A stretch of 64,000 nt of DNA from Dimorphilus gyrociliatus (GCA_904063045.1 CAJFCJ010000034.1:128531-192530), one strand, 5' to 3'; positions 47,301-58,938 are shown, counted from the stretch's first letter. Notes: generated by a model from the sequence alone, not told the origin. Program-made: numbers and translations.

Positions 47301-50300
47301 TCGAAGACTTTTTAGATTTTACAAGATACAGTAAATCAGATTCTGATTGTTCTGCATTTGATTCTAAAAATGGGTTTTCATCAAGATTTTGTAATAAAGA
47401 TTACACTATAACTGTTTGCCAAAAGGATTATGGTAATGCTACTTGAAGTGTTTCTATTAAAGAACCAAATATAACGTTCTTATGAATAATCTTTATATTC
47501 AATTTCATAGAAAATTTAACTATTCCAACGATGGATTTAATAAATTCTCCAGAAATTGGCGTTTGTCCTAAAAACTCTTTCTTCTGTAGAAGGGATAAAA
47601 TATGCATAAATTCAATAAATCAATGTAACGATAAAGTTGATTGTTCAGATGGAGAAGATGAAGAAAACTGTTCAAATCCTAAATATTTTATCTGTGAAAA
47701 TGGGAATAGAATACTTGTTCAGTTTGTTTGCGATTATATTGCGGATTGTTCAGAAAAAGAGGACGAAGAAGATTGCGGTTTGTTATGAAAAAAATCATAT
47801 TTTCACCCATCTATAACAACTAAATGTTATTTAAAATCATATTTTCTAGAGTTTCAAACATGTGTAGATTCTTCATTGTAAGAAGTTTTAATACAATAAA
47901 GCACTATCCTTCAAAGTCTATCAACTATTTCAACAATAATAGATTTCAATGTCAAAATTCTCAGTGTATTCCAAAGATACATCGTTGTAATGGTGATAGA
48001 AATTGTTTTGATACTTCAGATGAAATTTGTAATGGTAAGAGGAAAAGAAAAGTCATAATGACAATTAGAATATCAATAATATAATTTACTACATAAATTC
48101 AATAGAATGTGATAAAGGTTTCTTTCATTGCGACGACAAATGTCTTCCTTATTCTTTCGTTTGCGATTTTAAACAAGATTGTAAACTAAACACTGATGAA
48201 ACTATGGAAATGTGTTTTACAAAGTTTGGAAGCCTTATACAATTTCGTAATTTATATTCATTAGCTTTACTTTATAAACGTAATATCTATTCAAGTACAA
48301 GCATTTATATTTTAGACTCAGACTGTTCTCAGTTTGTACGAAAGACAAACGGATTGCCACTATTCGACCCAAGTAAATATTCTTTTGATAAACCTGATTA
48401 TACAAAAACTGTTTGCACTTTGGAATATGATTCGTTATCTCGAATGAAAACAAGACCATACAAACCGTATAACCATTTGAAAAAATGTATAAATCATAAA
48501 TGCTCATTGGGAGAATTTAAATGCATTGAAGAAGGATATTGTATATCTATTCGGAATGTTTGCGATGGTATCAATCATTGTTCTTTAGGAGAAGACGAAC
48601 GTCATTGCGGTATTCTCGCAAATCATTATTTTACAGTTATTCTTATTTCTAAATTGAAACATGATGTTGCATTGCAGAGAGATTTAAACCTAAAGGCTTT
48701 TTCTTGTGCAAAATGAATAAGACTTATGTAAATATAAGTAACGTTTGCGACGATATAGTTGATTGTTTTGATGGATCGGATGAAATGTACTGCAATGTAT
48801 TCTTTCAATGTCCTTACAACTGCATTTGTAAGACTAGTTTTCAAGTCGAGTGCAATTTTCTCGATAAAATTGAAAACAACGTGAACATTTGGACGAAAAT
48901 TTTCGTAAAGACGCTAACAATCAATGGTGGAAGGCGTCTAAACGAAACGTTACATTTCTTCAATAATCTCTCTTTAGTTTATCTGAACGTTTCGAACAGT
49001 TTGATTGATTTGAACGAATTGAAGGATTTTTATCCAAATCTTGTTATTCTGGATTTAAGCTATACGAAACAAACATTAATAAATTCCAGTCATTTAAAAA
49101 CTTATAAGAAACTGCAAAATCTAATTCTGGAAGGAAATTTGTTGAAAGTTTTAGATTCGACTACGTTTTTTAATGAAAAAATGAAATTTCTCGATTTATC
49201 TAAAATGGAAATTGAAAATATCAAAGAAAATTCATTTTCAACATTAAATCAATTAACTCATTTGAAAATATCGAATTCATTAATTCAGAATATTGATGAT
49301 AATAGTTTTAAATCGATTTCTAATCTAAGAGTATTACATTTGAATAATACTATATTATCTAGAAATGAACGACTACTGTTCATAAAACGTTTACAATCTA
49401 TTAATACTATTTATACGGAAAATAGTCTGATTTGTTGCATTGCTTGGAAATTTTGTAAACATTTAAGAATTTGTCTATCAAATAATAATAAAATATATAA
49501 AATATCTAATTGTCAAAATATAATTAAATCAGATTTTTTAAGGATTTTCATAAGATTTTCAATGGTTTTTGTATTTATAGAGAATTTAATCATTCTCTTA
49601 TTAATAATTTTCTTTAAAAGGAAATTATTCAATCCAATAAAGATTGGAATTATCTTCTCAGATATGATTTTAAGTTTTCAATTATTAACTTTGTTATTGG
49701 TTGATATTCGCTTTACAAACACAATATTCAATAGCTATAAACATTTTCATGTTTACGAAAGTGTTTCTTGTTATTTAACAATAATATTTGAATATTACTA
49801 TTATTTTGGTTCTTGTTTATTTATAACATTACTTTTTCGTGTTTATCTACAAAAATCACGTGAAAATATTAGATTAAAGATGATTTTTATCCAATTATTT
49901 TTAATGATAGTAATAATATTCAAGTGTTTCTTTTCTATTCATAATTTTCAATTCTGTTCATTTTTATGTTATAAATTTAAAGAAAATGATAGAACGTTGT
50001 TGTTTAACGTTTTAAATGGAATTTTAATAGTTTTATTATATTTTCTATGCATTTCGATGAACATTAATTTTTTGATAACAAAAATAAAGGAATTATCGAA
50101 TTGGAAAAGGATATTCTTGGAATGTGAAGGATTTTTCTATATTTCTATTGTTATAAGGGAAATATTTACGTATTTATTAATAATTCCAAGTAAACAATAT
50201 CTTTTATTGATAAATCAATGTGTTTTATACATAAATTTCAATTTTCAGCTTTACTTAAACAATTCATTATTGATGATGAAAATATTGAATTATGGTGTCA

Positions 50301-50946
50301 CTATATTCAAATTGTAATAATGCCAATTCTAACAAGTCTAACAGGTTCTACGTTACTTTATAAGGAAATTCGAAATCTTATAGAAATTTCAAAGAGAGAA
50401 ATAAATTTGAAAAGGTTAAAAAGTTCTTTTTCTTTCTCTTTATGAAATAATCTTGAAGAATTTCTCTTTAGAATCGAACTAGTAAGGGAAAATAAGGAGA
50501 AAAGTAAACAATAATTAACATTCTTTTTCTTATATTTTTAATTTATGATAATTTATTCATGAAGTGTTGAAATTTGTCAAATTGTTCACTTGTACATCTA
50601 TTAAATCATCTTTAAAGCATATTCATTTAAAGAAGAAGAATTGTACCATAAATTTAAAAATGATATATTTTCATTACAAAAGGCTCGGTAGTATTCTTTA
50701 TAGATGTCATTGTTGTCAATTTTCAATATCTGGTAAATATTTTGGAGTGTTTACTCAAAGAAAGGTCTTTTTTGTTTTACACCGGCTTAACCTACTTTAA
50801 TCTTAGTTTTTCTCTATATTTAGATGGAATTAATGAATATTCATCAGCTAAATTTCATTAATTTAACCGATGAAAAGAATGATATTAAATGGTTTGGTTT
50901 ATATTTAAAACAGAGTTTACAAGGTTACTTTAGGCATAATGAATAA
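41326..50946 (+). CDS. Receptor G: same ectodomain, highly diverged 7TM, kinase-like tail; TE-filled intron
   Basis: N-terminal exons (41.3-43.6 kb) carry ICKNMGYDHLK, IYCIQCFKQTYPC, an SRCR-like unit (YTCEKFGRKSA ... NC) and the first half of a C-type lectin domain. Exon 43461..43566 ends in phase 2 and continues exactly at 47293 (RDCVEDFLDFTRY ... ITVCQKDY), so a 3.7-kb intron holds the nested transposons. LDLa modules follow (47531-48800), then LRRs. Resolved 3' exons are 48678..50189, 50249..50414, 50472..50503, 50565..50764 and 50824..50946 (introns 57-61 bp, all phases consistent). The 7TM part lacks a D/ERY motif (reads LLFRVY) and NPxxY (reads GSTLLY). The tail keeps YRCHCCQFSISGKY and DIKWFGLYLKQSLQ. 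The first exon and start are not resolved. The gene looks translatable, but G-protein coupling is doubtful. Confidence 0.68.
43890..46939 (+). mobile_element. Degenerate 5'-truncated BEL/Pao LTR retrotransposon
   Basis: Starts abruptly near 43890 without a 5' LTR or gag. An aspartic protease part (ALMDAGSQISMV) is followed by the BEL/Pao reverse transcriptase hallmarks (YIPHHGVANP, VFDCKAQYKG). The frame is lost after RHVFGA. FYVDDLLLMA appears at 45240, after which the text jumps to the end of RNase H (NPADLGTR), so about 600 bp are deleted. Integrase is present (HHCC-like zinc region, VDHAGPY, HSDGAGAF, PQRGGLWE) with in-frame stops at about 45883 and 46127, followed by a C-terminal basic domain. 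A dead copy of a lineage different from the element at 55.7 kb, judging by sequence. Confidence 0.85.
46782..46939 (+). repeat. Probable 3' LTR of the degenerate BEL/Pao copy
   Basis: Begins TGTTAGAGAACTTCC directly after a G-rich polypurine run (46768-46781) and ends ...TTCAACA, 158 bp, with TG...CA edges. Transposase sequence resumes immediately afterwards. No 5' partner exists in the window. Confidence 0.6.
48527..49299 (+). repeat. 773-bp block shared with receptor F, copy in G
   Basis: Partner of 38795-39567 at a constant offset of 9732 bp; the intron is identical too. Confidence 0.92.
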
Positions 50947-51227
50947 TAAATTCAATATTCAAGTTATCGTTATCATTAAATGATTAAATAATTTAATTTA
51001 TTTGATATAAGAGTCTTTTGTAATATCATGGTTCAGCTTCACCTAACCTATACGCCTTATTGGCTATCCATCTTAAATTTATTGAAAGTTTCTAATAACA
51101 ATGGCTGCCGAAGCCTGTCTCCGTAGTCCACGGATTGCATTCATACATTCATACAACACACTCTCTTATTCAATTGAAATTATTAAGAAACACTTTATTT
51201 TTAACAATGCATTCAAATTCTTCTTAG
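50947..51227. other. Convergent spacer between receptors G and H
   Basis: About 280 bp; no feature seen. Confidence 0.4.
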
Positions 51228-54200
51228 TTAAACCCTGTCTTCGCTAGAAAAGGTTGTAAGTTTTTTCTTTTGGAGTATTATACGAAAGAAACTCCCGAGT
51301 ACAAAGATATCTTCTTTCTCATTCATCACATTTAACGGCGCAAAATCAATTCCATGAATGCTAAACGTAAAATCAGACGACCTTGACTTCTAAATGTTAT
51401 TTATTTAATTGAATAAAGAAAAAACAGATATAATCTATGTTTATAGAATACAAACCGCTTTATAAATCATATCTTTTGAGAATTTTCCATTCATAGATAA
51501 TTTATGTTTATGGCAATATTTTAGAGCCGTTGTTAATTGTTTAATACAATAGAAATAGGTCAAATTTTCATAAAATTCTAAATTGAATTCCATATAGTTT
51601 GATATATTCGTATTTGGTTTAATTAGAATAAAATTATTATCGTAATTCTTTAGAAATTCTATAACTGTGAGAAAGAAACAAACGATTTCTTTCAAAAGAA
51701 AACATTTAATACAATAATGGAAATAATTAACAATTTGCCGTTAAAGTTGATTGAAAATCTTCGAAATGCTTTAATCTATTAAAAAAATAAATATAGAATA
51801 TTGTTAATTTCATATAAAAGAGGTTATATAATACCTTTGAATTTTTGATTTTTGCTTCCTTTTTCTATATTCTCTTAATACTCCACCAAATGAATATATA
51901 AATGGATTAAGGACGCAATTTATTGGAACAAGGACAGTAACAAACCAAATGTATACATCATTATTAATTATTAATTTAAATATCACGGAATAGAATCCTT
52001 AATGAAATAGAAACCGTATATTATATTAACTACGATATATAGACTGTATCATTGAAGTCGACTGGAAAACGTCTATTATATTTTAAGGTTATGGTTAGGG
52101 TTAAATACGGACGTTTTCCGTCGAATCCATTAATCCTTTCTTCTATTTACCAACTAATGTTATAGGAAACCAACAAAGTACATTTGTTAAGATTATTACG
52201 TAAATTGTTAAATTGTAATCGAGTTATTTGTGGTATTTTTGCTATGTTTAACACTGTTAAACTGTTAAACTTTAATCTACTTGCTCGAACTATTCTTAAA
52301 ATATCCAAATATAGAATAATAACCAACAATGATAAAATGAACATAAACATTCCGAATACGACGAATGAATATAACCATCCCTCCGATCTATCGCTTCTTA
52401 TATGAATTTTAAAACAGATAGGATTTTGGGAAAAATAACTCTTTTGGTTGAAACAATTTTAGTAATTAGTTAATTAGTTAATTAATTAATTAATTAGGAT
52501 ATATTTCATTTTACCGAATATAAATAATGCGGTAAATTACCAACTATTACTGAAAAGCATACAGAACATAGGCATACTATAATTATCGATTTGATTGACA
52601 TATGATGTGTTATTGGATGTTTTATTGCACGGTGTCTTTCAACACTTAGTAAAAGTAGATTTATTGCAGAAAGTAATAGTGCAGTATTAAAGACACCACC
52701 GATAATTTTACATGTTATACCAAATCTCCATTCTTCGTCGTGTATTATAAAATTTCCCCTAAAATAAAAATCCGCAATTCCAATTGCAATAAAATAGCAT
52801 GACGTCATAAAATCTCCTATAGTTAAAAAGATTTCAAAAGAATTCCTTAATTTTGTCATTTTCAATATTCTATAGGATAGGGAAAATATATTTCCAAAAA
52901 AGCCTAATATTCCAATTATCCATACTGCCGTTTGAATAAGCTTATTACCCAATAAATTTGAACAGGTATTTAACATTGATTTATTTGGAACACAATTTCC
53001 AGAATTTCCATAATATTTCCACATCAAACAACATAATTTATAATAATTTCCAATGATCTTTTCGATTTTATATAGATATTTAATGGCGTATATTCCTCTT
53101 TCAGATGGAAAAATTGTATTATTCATTAAAAGTTTCCTTAATTTTCCAAATGATTTAAATGCAATTTCATCTAAATATTTTATAAAACAATTGTGAAAAG
53201 TTAAACTTTTCAATTTTGTTAAATTTTTAAAGATATATTTAGAAAATATTGAAATTTTTGTACTTGAAATATCAAGGTATAATAAATTTAAATAAATACT
53301 AAAAGTAAAATTTAAAGGTATATTTAAAGGATTAAATGATAAATCTAAATATTGCAGATTATTCATTTTCCAATTTTCAAGAAAACTAACATTTGTTAGA
53401 AAGCTATGTCTTAGATTTAAAGATATTAAATTAACAAATATTGATGATAGTACAAACTGTTTAAAAAGACAATTTTCAATTGATAAAATAGCAATACTAT
53501 TGAATTTCACTCCTTGAAATGATAATTCGGTATTTTTTATATTCAACTGCTTATATCTTGATGATGAATGTATTGTTAAAATTTCATAATTCATCTTTAT
53601 TGGGAGGATACAATCAAGTATATAAAGTATAGAACAACTACAACCAATTGGGCAATTGGCTTCATTCGAACAAAATAATTCATCGCTACCTTCTATACAA
53701 TTAATGATACTATTACAAACTTGAGTGATATTTATGAATTTCTTTTGATTTTTACATTTAAAATATCCGTAAGGTAGAAAATTCTCTTTTATTAAACGAT
53801 ATACAAATATACAGTATTCACTAATTGTTTTATTAATATCTTTTAATTACCGCAATCACTTTCATCTTCTCCGTGAGAACAATGATTTATACCATCACAT
53901 ACTTGTTCAACGGATATACAATATTTAAAGTGTTTACAGAAAAATTCACCAGGTTTACATAAATTTTCCATATTACAATTACTTAAATCGCCAAAAGGAA
54001 AGTGTACTTTTGTCTCCAAGTTACCTTTAGAATTGTACAGAACCCTACATCTAGTCTTTTTCGCTCTGAACAGTTGATTGCGAGTTGGCCTAAATTATGT
54101 AGGATAAATATAATAATTAGCAATACTACTACATTATTATATAGTTAGAACCATTTCTTATTTCTATCGATTAAATAGCTGAAACAGTACTCTAGCGGTT

Positions 54201-55691
54201 CGTCACTACTATCCCAGCAATGATTTTGAAAGTCGCATTGAAAAGTTTTACTATGGCATTTATCGTCGCAAATGAATTGATAACTACCGGAACAATCTAC
54301 ATTGGAAATCAACGGAAAAATCTATTATCAATTAAAAAAAACAAAAGAATTGATAACGTTCTATTATATACTATAGAGATAATTATCAAGAATCTCCAAA
54401 TTAGTTTCCTCATCTAATCGAATTTCACAATTCTCATCAGTTAAATCAATACAATTATATTCATTATCGCAGTATTGTTGGGTATCATTTAAACATTGAT
54501 GATTTCCGCATCTGTTTAAAAGTTGATTTCATTTCATATACAGTATAAAGAATATAAACAGAGAGAAAATGATAGAAACTGTAAATTATCTGGGCAAAAA
54601 TCTCTTTCTGCATATTTGAAGAAAACAAACAGTATTATTAATTTAATGCAACAACTTTTAGTACTATTATTCATATTTAACCGCAAAGCTCTTCGTCTGA
54701 TTTATCTAAACAATCGTATTTAAAATCGCAAACCAATTGAAATGGTATCTTCCCTGATCCATTATTACAAAAATAGTATTGGATTCTATTACAGTTTTCT
54801 TCGTCTTCTCTTGATGGACAATCAATCTCTCCATCGCAACGATATACACCTGCTATACATATTCCATCGTTTTGGCAAAAGAAACTTGGCAATGTACATA
54901 GAGTAAAATTTTGAACAGATAGGAACTTGTTGAATGGCGGATAAATTTCATTTTCTATTAGAGATAATAGAGATAATCATTTAATTATTATATTTATATA
55001 TACTGTATATCAATTTGAATCAATTACTAAGTAATTTTTGACATATGAATAGATAAATATCTTTCTTTTTACAAGATGTTGAAGTTATTAGACGAGCTTT
55101 TGTAAATGAATTTGTTATATCTAAAAATTCGAAATAGAGACAGTCTTGATTCAAATTGTAAAAGTTTTGTCTATGAGAAAGGAGAAGGAAATATGCAGAA
55201 TCTGCAGGAAAAAGACGTTTATCTTCGTACTCTGTCTGAATTTTAATAATGAATGTATGAGAGAGAGAGAGAAGTTAAACTTTTGTTATCAACTTACTAT
55301 ATTTGATAAAAGTTGACTTATAAAATTTAGTGGTCATTTTGATGGCGATAATCTAACAGCATCCTTTCCAGCAATTTTTTCAGTATGAAACACTACGGAA
55401 GATTGCGAAATATCAAAAAAACAAGAATTGTTTTCATTATTAAAATGTAATACAAACTGGTACTTATAAGATTTCTATTAATTAAAGAATATCTATTAAT
55501 TTCATGAAGTTTAATTTCTTGAAGCTTAAGCATAATATCCCAAAAAACTGTGTCCAATACGGGAAATTCATCAATTGTTGTATAGTTTCTTTTGTCACAT
55601 TCATTCTTAACTTGATTATGACTGATAGGAAGAGGTGAATGTATAATAAGATAGCAAGTATCCATTATTTTATAACTTTCATTATAAGGAC
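51228..55691 (-). pseudogene. Receptor H: CTLD-LDLa-LRR-7TM-kinase-like gene, 5'-truncated and frameshifted
   Basis: Reading leftwards from the LTR: C-type lectin domain (YKIMDTCYLIIH ... DIYLFICQK, 55.69-55.03 kb), LDLa modules (54.9, 54.5, 54.3, 53.9, 53.75 kb), LRRs and TM1-4 in 52514-53594 (SVERH at the TM3 end), TM5-6 at 52.15-52.43 kb, TM7 exon 51835..51997 (NCVLNPFIYS), and tail exons 51732..51775, 51456..51664 and 51228..51389. The tail is the clearest kinase-like one: IEFLKNYDNNFILIKP, CIKQLTTALKYCHKHKLS, EKEDIFVLGSFFRIILQK. Two defects: everything upstream of the lectin domain is absent because the BEL/Pao LTR abuts it, and TM6 (LTNVLCWFPITLVG) is one base out of frame with TM5, near 52215. 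Probably a pseudogene; a single-base sequencing error in TM6 would not cure the truncation. Confidence 0.68.
52057..52125. repeat. Small foldback element in an intron of receptor H
   Basis: Arms GTCGACTGGAAAACGTC (52057) and GGACGTTTTCCGTCGA (52109) are inverted copies around a loop containing GGTTATGGTTAGGGTTA. It lies in the TM6-TM7 intron, which is about 140 bp rather than the usual 60. Confidence 0.65.
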
Positions 55692-56048
55692 TAAACAGAA
55701 CGTTATATACTAACGTTCCGTTCACATTACATGATATGAGTGAATGTGTGTTAGTGTGCGAGTGTCAGTGTCTGAGCGTCACTTAAGAAGGGAGTTTGAC
55801 TTAGCCCAGAGTCGGGACAGTCCAACTTGATGTTATGCCACATCGTTGATAACGACGTGGCATGAACGTGGCATGAATGTGGCAATACAGATGAGCACAG
55901 TCAAACACCCAATTAAGTGACACTAACAAAGTATAAAAGGGAGTGAATGTAATAGAACGGTGTGAGAGACCAAAAGAATATCAAATAAAATTTATACGAA
56001 ATTCTTAGGAATTTCGTGCTATAAGCGAAAAACAAAATCTTATAAAGT
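55692..56048 (+). repeat. 5' LTR
   Basis: 357 bp, begins (T)AAACAGAACGTTATATAC and ends ATCTTATAAAGT. It contains short direct repeats of the unit GTGGCATGAA (about 55856-55885) and a TATA box. Edges may be off by one or two bases. Confidence 0.92.
55932..55939 (+). promoter_or_regulatory. TATA box of the LTR promoter
   Basis: TATAAAAG sits about 115 bp before the LTR end. The same motif is at 61570-61577 in the 3' LTR, where it points toward receptor I's 3' end. Confidence 0.6.
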
Positions 56049-56080
56049 ATAAATTTTATTTGGTTCTGGAACAACTAGTG

Positions 56081-57715
56081 ATGGCAAGGAACCCACAAAA
56101 GATGAATGTGGCACAGAAGCTGGAAACAGTGAACAGGTGTATGGGACACACCAAGAGAGGTCTGGAAGATGGACGCTACACAAGAGGTCTGATTAAGATG
56201 AGATGCTTCACAGCAGAGAAGTTGCTGGATGAGTGGCAAGAGTCATTCACTGAAGAAATGGAAGACCGAGTAGCAGAAACCAGAAGAAAAATAAAGAAAT
56301 ATCTTAAGACAGTTGAACAGGGTTACTCACCCAAAGTCGAATACCCACAAGGAATGAATGTGAGGGATGATATTGAGAAAGAAGATGTCGAAGCTGACAT
56401 CAAAAATATATATATAGGAGCAGCTGGAAGCGTGTTTGAAAAGAATAGTTCAAGAAGTAGCAGTTGCTCTAGTGAGAGAAACACTTCCTCAGGAAAGAGA
56501 AAGAGAGAGATGCATGGAAGCATAAATGATGAAGACAGTATAGAAATGGCAGCTGAGCAGGCAAAGGATGGAAAAAAGAAACCCATTAGGCCAGACACAC
56601 AAAGCCGGGCAGAAAGGCAAAGCGTAAGCGTTTTTGATAAAATGGTAGAGGACAGTGACAATGACGAAGTTGATACTACCCCGAGAGGGGATGATACTCT
56701 CCCATATGACATGAATAGAGAAGGATGGTGGATGGGAGAAAAGGAGAATGTATTGGCTGAGTTAGGCGAAATGATAGAAATGGAAAGAAGAGTGAGAAAA
56801 GATGAGACAGCTCGATTCGAAGCCAGACAAAATGAGAAAGAGAACAGGCTAAAGGAAGAGCTGGAAGAAAGAGATCATCAGTTGTCTGTGTTGGTGAAAG
56901 CTACTATAAGCAGTAGAGTAGAAAGCATGGAAGCAGAGACAAGAAAGGAAAATAACAAATTACATGAAAAATTGGAGATGGTCCAGGAAAAAATGGAAAG
57001 GCTAGAGGCCCAAATGGCAAAGATGACAAGCGAGCAAAGAATGGGTACGCCAGCAAAAACAGAAAGAAGAGAAAGTATAATCCCGAATACCACAATTCTG
57101 TTCGAAGGAGAGCCCAAAATGTTTGAAGGTTTTATAGTAAGGCACGAAAGCATTCTGGCTAGGTATGGCGAGGTTGAGGAATGGGAGAAATTTGAACTGC
57201 TGTATACTCAACTAAGTAACGATGTGAAGAAAGATATTAGAAGATTCAGATACTCACCCAAGGAAGGCTACAAGAGCGTGATGAAATTCCTTAGGCTACG
57301 ATACGGTGAGGTAAAAAGCAAGTGTACTGATGCGTTTACAAGATTGGAAAGGTTGGGCAGAATAAAAGATGGCAATATCTATCAGTTAGAGGAACTATCC
57401 CAGATCCTGACAGAGGTGTATGGAGACTACGAGGACCGGAATGACTTAGATAATGGACAATTGGAAGCAATGCTTGTGGTTATCAGTAAATTCAATATGA
57501 GTGCTCAGTTGAGAGCTGAATGGAATAGTGAGCAAACAAGAGCAAAAATGAGCCTATCCATGGCAGATATGATATCATTTATGGAGGCCCAACACCAAGG
57601 ACTGGCAAGAGCGATAGGCCAGCAAAAGAGGGTGACTACTGAGAGTAGAAACGAACACGACGATGGAAAGAAAAGGGAGCAAGGGTGCTACTCGTGCGAA
57701 AAACGCATCTCTTGA
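56081..57715 (+). CDS. gag: BEL/Pao gag
   Basis: About 544 codons from the first ATG after the LTR leader. The N-terminal half is charged and serine-rich. Residues about 220-330 are a long charged helix rich in E, K and R, likely a coiled coil. The following helical part (ILFEGEPKMFEGFIVRHE ...) resembles the capsid region of the Pao gag family. The frame stops inside what should be a CCHC zinc knuckle (CYSCEK), whose histidine and last cysteine lie in the -1 frame. The product would package element RNA. The upstream seven codons in the same frame have no ATG. Confidence 0.85.
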   Translation: MARNPQKMNVAQKLETVNRCMGHTKRGLEDGRYTRGLIKMRCFTAEKLLDEWQESFTEEMEDRVAETRRKIKKYLKTVEQGYSPKVEYPQGMNVRDDIEKEDVEADIKNIYIGAAGSVFEKNSSRSSSCSSERNTSSGKRKREMHGSINDEDSIEMAAEQAKDGKKKPIRPDTQSRAERQSVSVFDKMVEDSDNDEVDTTPRGDDTLPYDMNREGWWMGEKENVLAELGEMIEMERRVRKDETARFEARQNEKENRLKEELEERDHQLSVLVKATISSRVESMEAETRKENNKLHEKLEMVQEKMERLEAQMAKMTSEQRMGTPAKTERRESIIPNTTILFEGEPKMFEGFIVRHESILARYGEVEEWEKFELLYTQLSNDVKKDIRRFRYSPKEGYKSVMKFLRLRYGEVKSKCTDAFTRLERLGRIKDGNIYQLEELSQILTEVYGDYEDRNDLDNGQLEAMLVVISKFNMSAQLRAEWNSEQTRAKMSLSMADMISFMEAQHQGLARAIGQQKRVTTESRNEHDDGKKREQGCYSCEKRIS

Positions 57716-58938
57716 GAAATTGCCCACAATTCAAGAGAATGGATATAGAGGGTCGTAACAGGCTTGTGAAAAAATTGGGACTTTGCGATAATTGTATGAC
57801 GAACAGCCATAACGTAGCCGAATGCTGGAAATTGAAATGTAGGACATGCAGGGCAGCAAAAAGTTACTTCTTGCATCATTGTCAAAAGAAGGTCGCCCCA
57901 AAGGTCATGATGGTAAAGGCCCCGAGAATCGAGAAAGAGCATGGGATGACTGCATTGGAACTGCCTGCCAAAAAGGGTAACCTAGTAATAATACAGGATA
58001 CTGGAGCGGACATGTCAATCATCACGGAGAAAGCAGCAAAAAGAATAAATGCGAGGCCTATAGAGATAGTGGAAATCGAACTTGCAATGATGGGGAGAGT
58101 AGAGAAACACAAGGCTATGAGGTATGAGTTTGAAATCAAGGGAAGATGCCTGGAAGCTTTAGAATACCCGGAGATCGCCGTAATAAGCCAAAATGCTATA
58201 ACGACAGAGGAACGAAAGAGATGGCCATATTTAAAGGACATCCCCATCCCGCAACTGGAACGCAGACAAGTAGACCTGCTGTTAGGATGCGACTATGCAG
58301 ACTTGATCGCACCCAGGACAATATTGGAAGGAGATGTGAATGAGCCAATTGCCATGCTTTCAAAACTAGGATGGTCAATAACAGGATGGAAATTAGAAAA
58401 AGGGAGGCAGGCAAAAGTATCTTTGATATTAAAGGGGGATAGCTCAAAGGAACAAAAGCTAACTCTAAGAGATGAAGAATGGGTAGAAAAGTTGGATAAG
58501 AACATATCCTTCAAAGATGGAAAGGTATACGCCCCCATTCTGTTCAATGGTGATGAGAAGGAGCTGCGGTGTAACAGATATATGGCATACAAAAGGTTGG
58601 AGGGCCTACAAAAAAGGTTCACAAGAGATAAACAGTATGAGGAACAATATGATGAAGGCATCATGGACTATATAAACAAGGGTTACGCAAGAAGAAAGGG
58701 AGAAAAGGACATAATAAAATGGTTCATACCACATCACGGCGTAGCGAATCCGAATAAGAAAGGATTGCGAATAGTATATGATTGCGCAGCAAAATACTAT
58801 GGGCTGAGCATTAATGATACAATATCAACAGGCGGGAGGTTAGTGGGAGACATACCTTCTTACATTGACAAATTGGAGGAGTGGGAAGCACTATCTAATA
58901 GGAGACATAAAAGCGATGTTCCACCAAGTAAACCTTAA
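57685..58938 (+). CDS. pol: BEL/Pao protease and N-terminal reverse transcriptase
   Basis: Opens in the frame that completes the zinc knuckle (HLLRNC), followed by further zinc-binding cysteines and histidines. An aspartic protease motif follows (VIIQDTGADMSII). The reverse transcriptase begins with the BEL signature IKWFIPHHGVANP and IVYDCAAKYYG. The frame ends at 58938 in the middle of the polymerase; conserved sequence continues in the next frame from about 58880. There is no separate start, so expression would need frameshifting or a repaired copy. Confidence 0.85.
   Translation: MLLVRKTHLLRNCPQFKRMDIEGRNRLVKKLGLCDNCMTNSHNVAECWKLKCRTCRAAKSYFLHHCQKKVAPKVMMVKAPRIEKEHGMTALELPAKKGNLVIIQDTGADMSIITEKAAKRINARPIEIVEIELAMMGRVEKHKAMRYEFEIKGRCLEALEYPEIAVISQNAITTEERKRWPYLKDIPIPQLERRQVDLLLGCDYADLIAPRTILEGDVNEPIAMLSKLGWSITGWKLEKGRQAKVSLILKGDSSKEQKLTLRDEEWVEKLDKNISFKDGKVYAPILFNGDEKELRCNRYMAYKRLEGLQKRFTRDKQYEEQYDEGIMDYINKGYARRKGEKDIIKWFIPHHGVANPNKKGLRIVYDCAAKYYGLSINDTISTGGRLVGDIPSYIDKLEEWEALSNRRHKSDVPPSKP

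Noticed and set aside
52087-52103. Interstitial telomere
   Set aside because: Only one TTAGGG-like unit with a degenerate neighbour, which is too short for a telomeric array.
54220-54417. Plus-strand 65-codon frame
   Set aside because: Antisense to an LDLa module of receptor H.
56061-56075. TGGTTCTGGAACAAC as the primer binding site of the BEL element
   Set aside because: It starts with TGG, but lies about 12 bp from the LTR edge and I cannot match it to a tRNA 3' end from memory with confidence.
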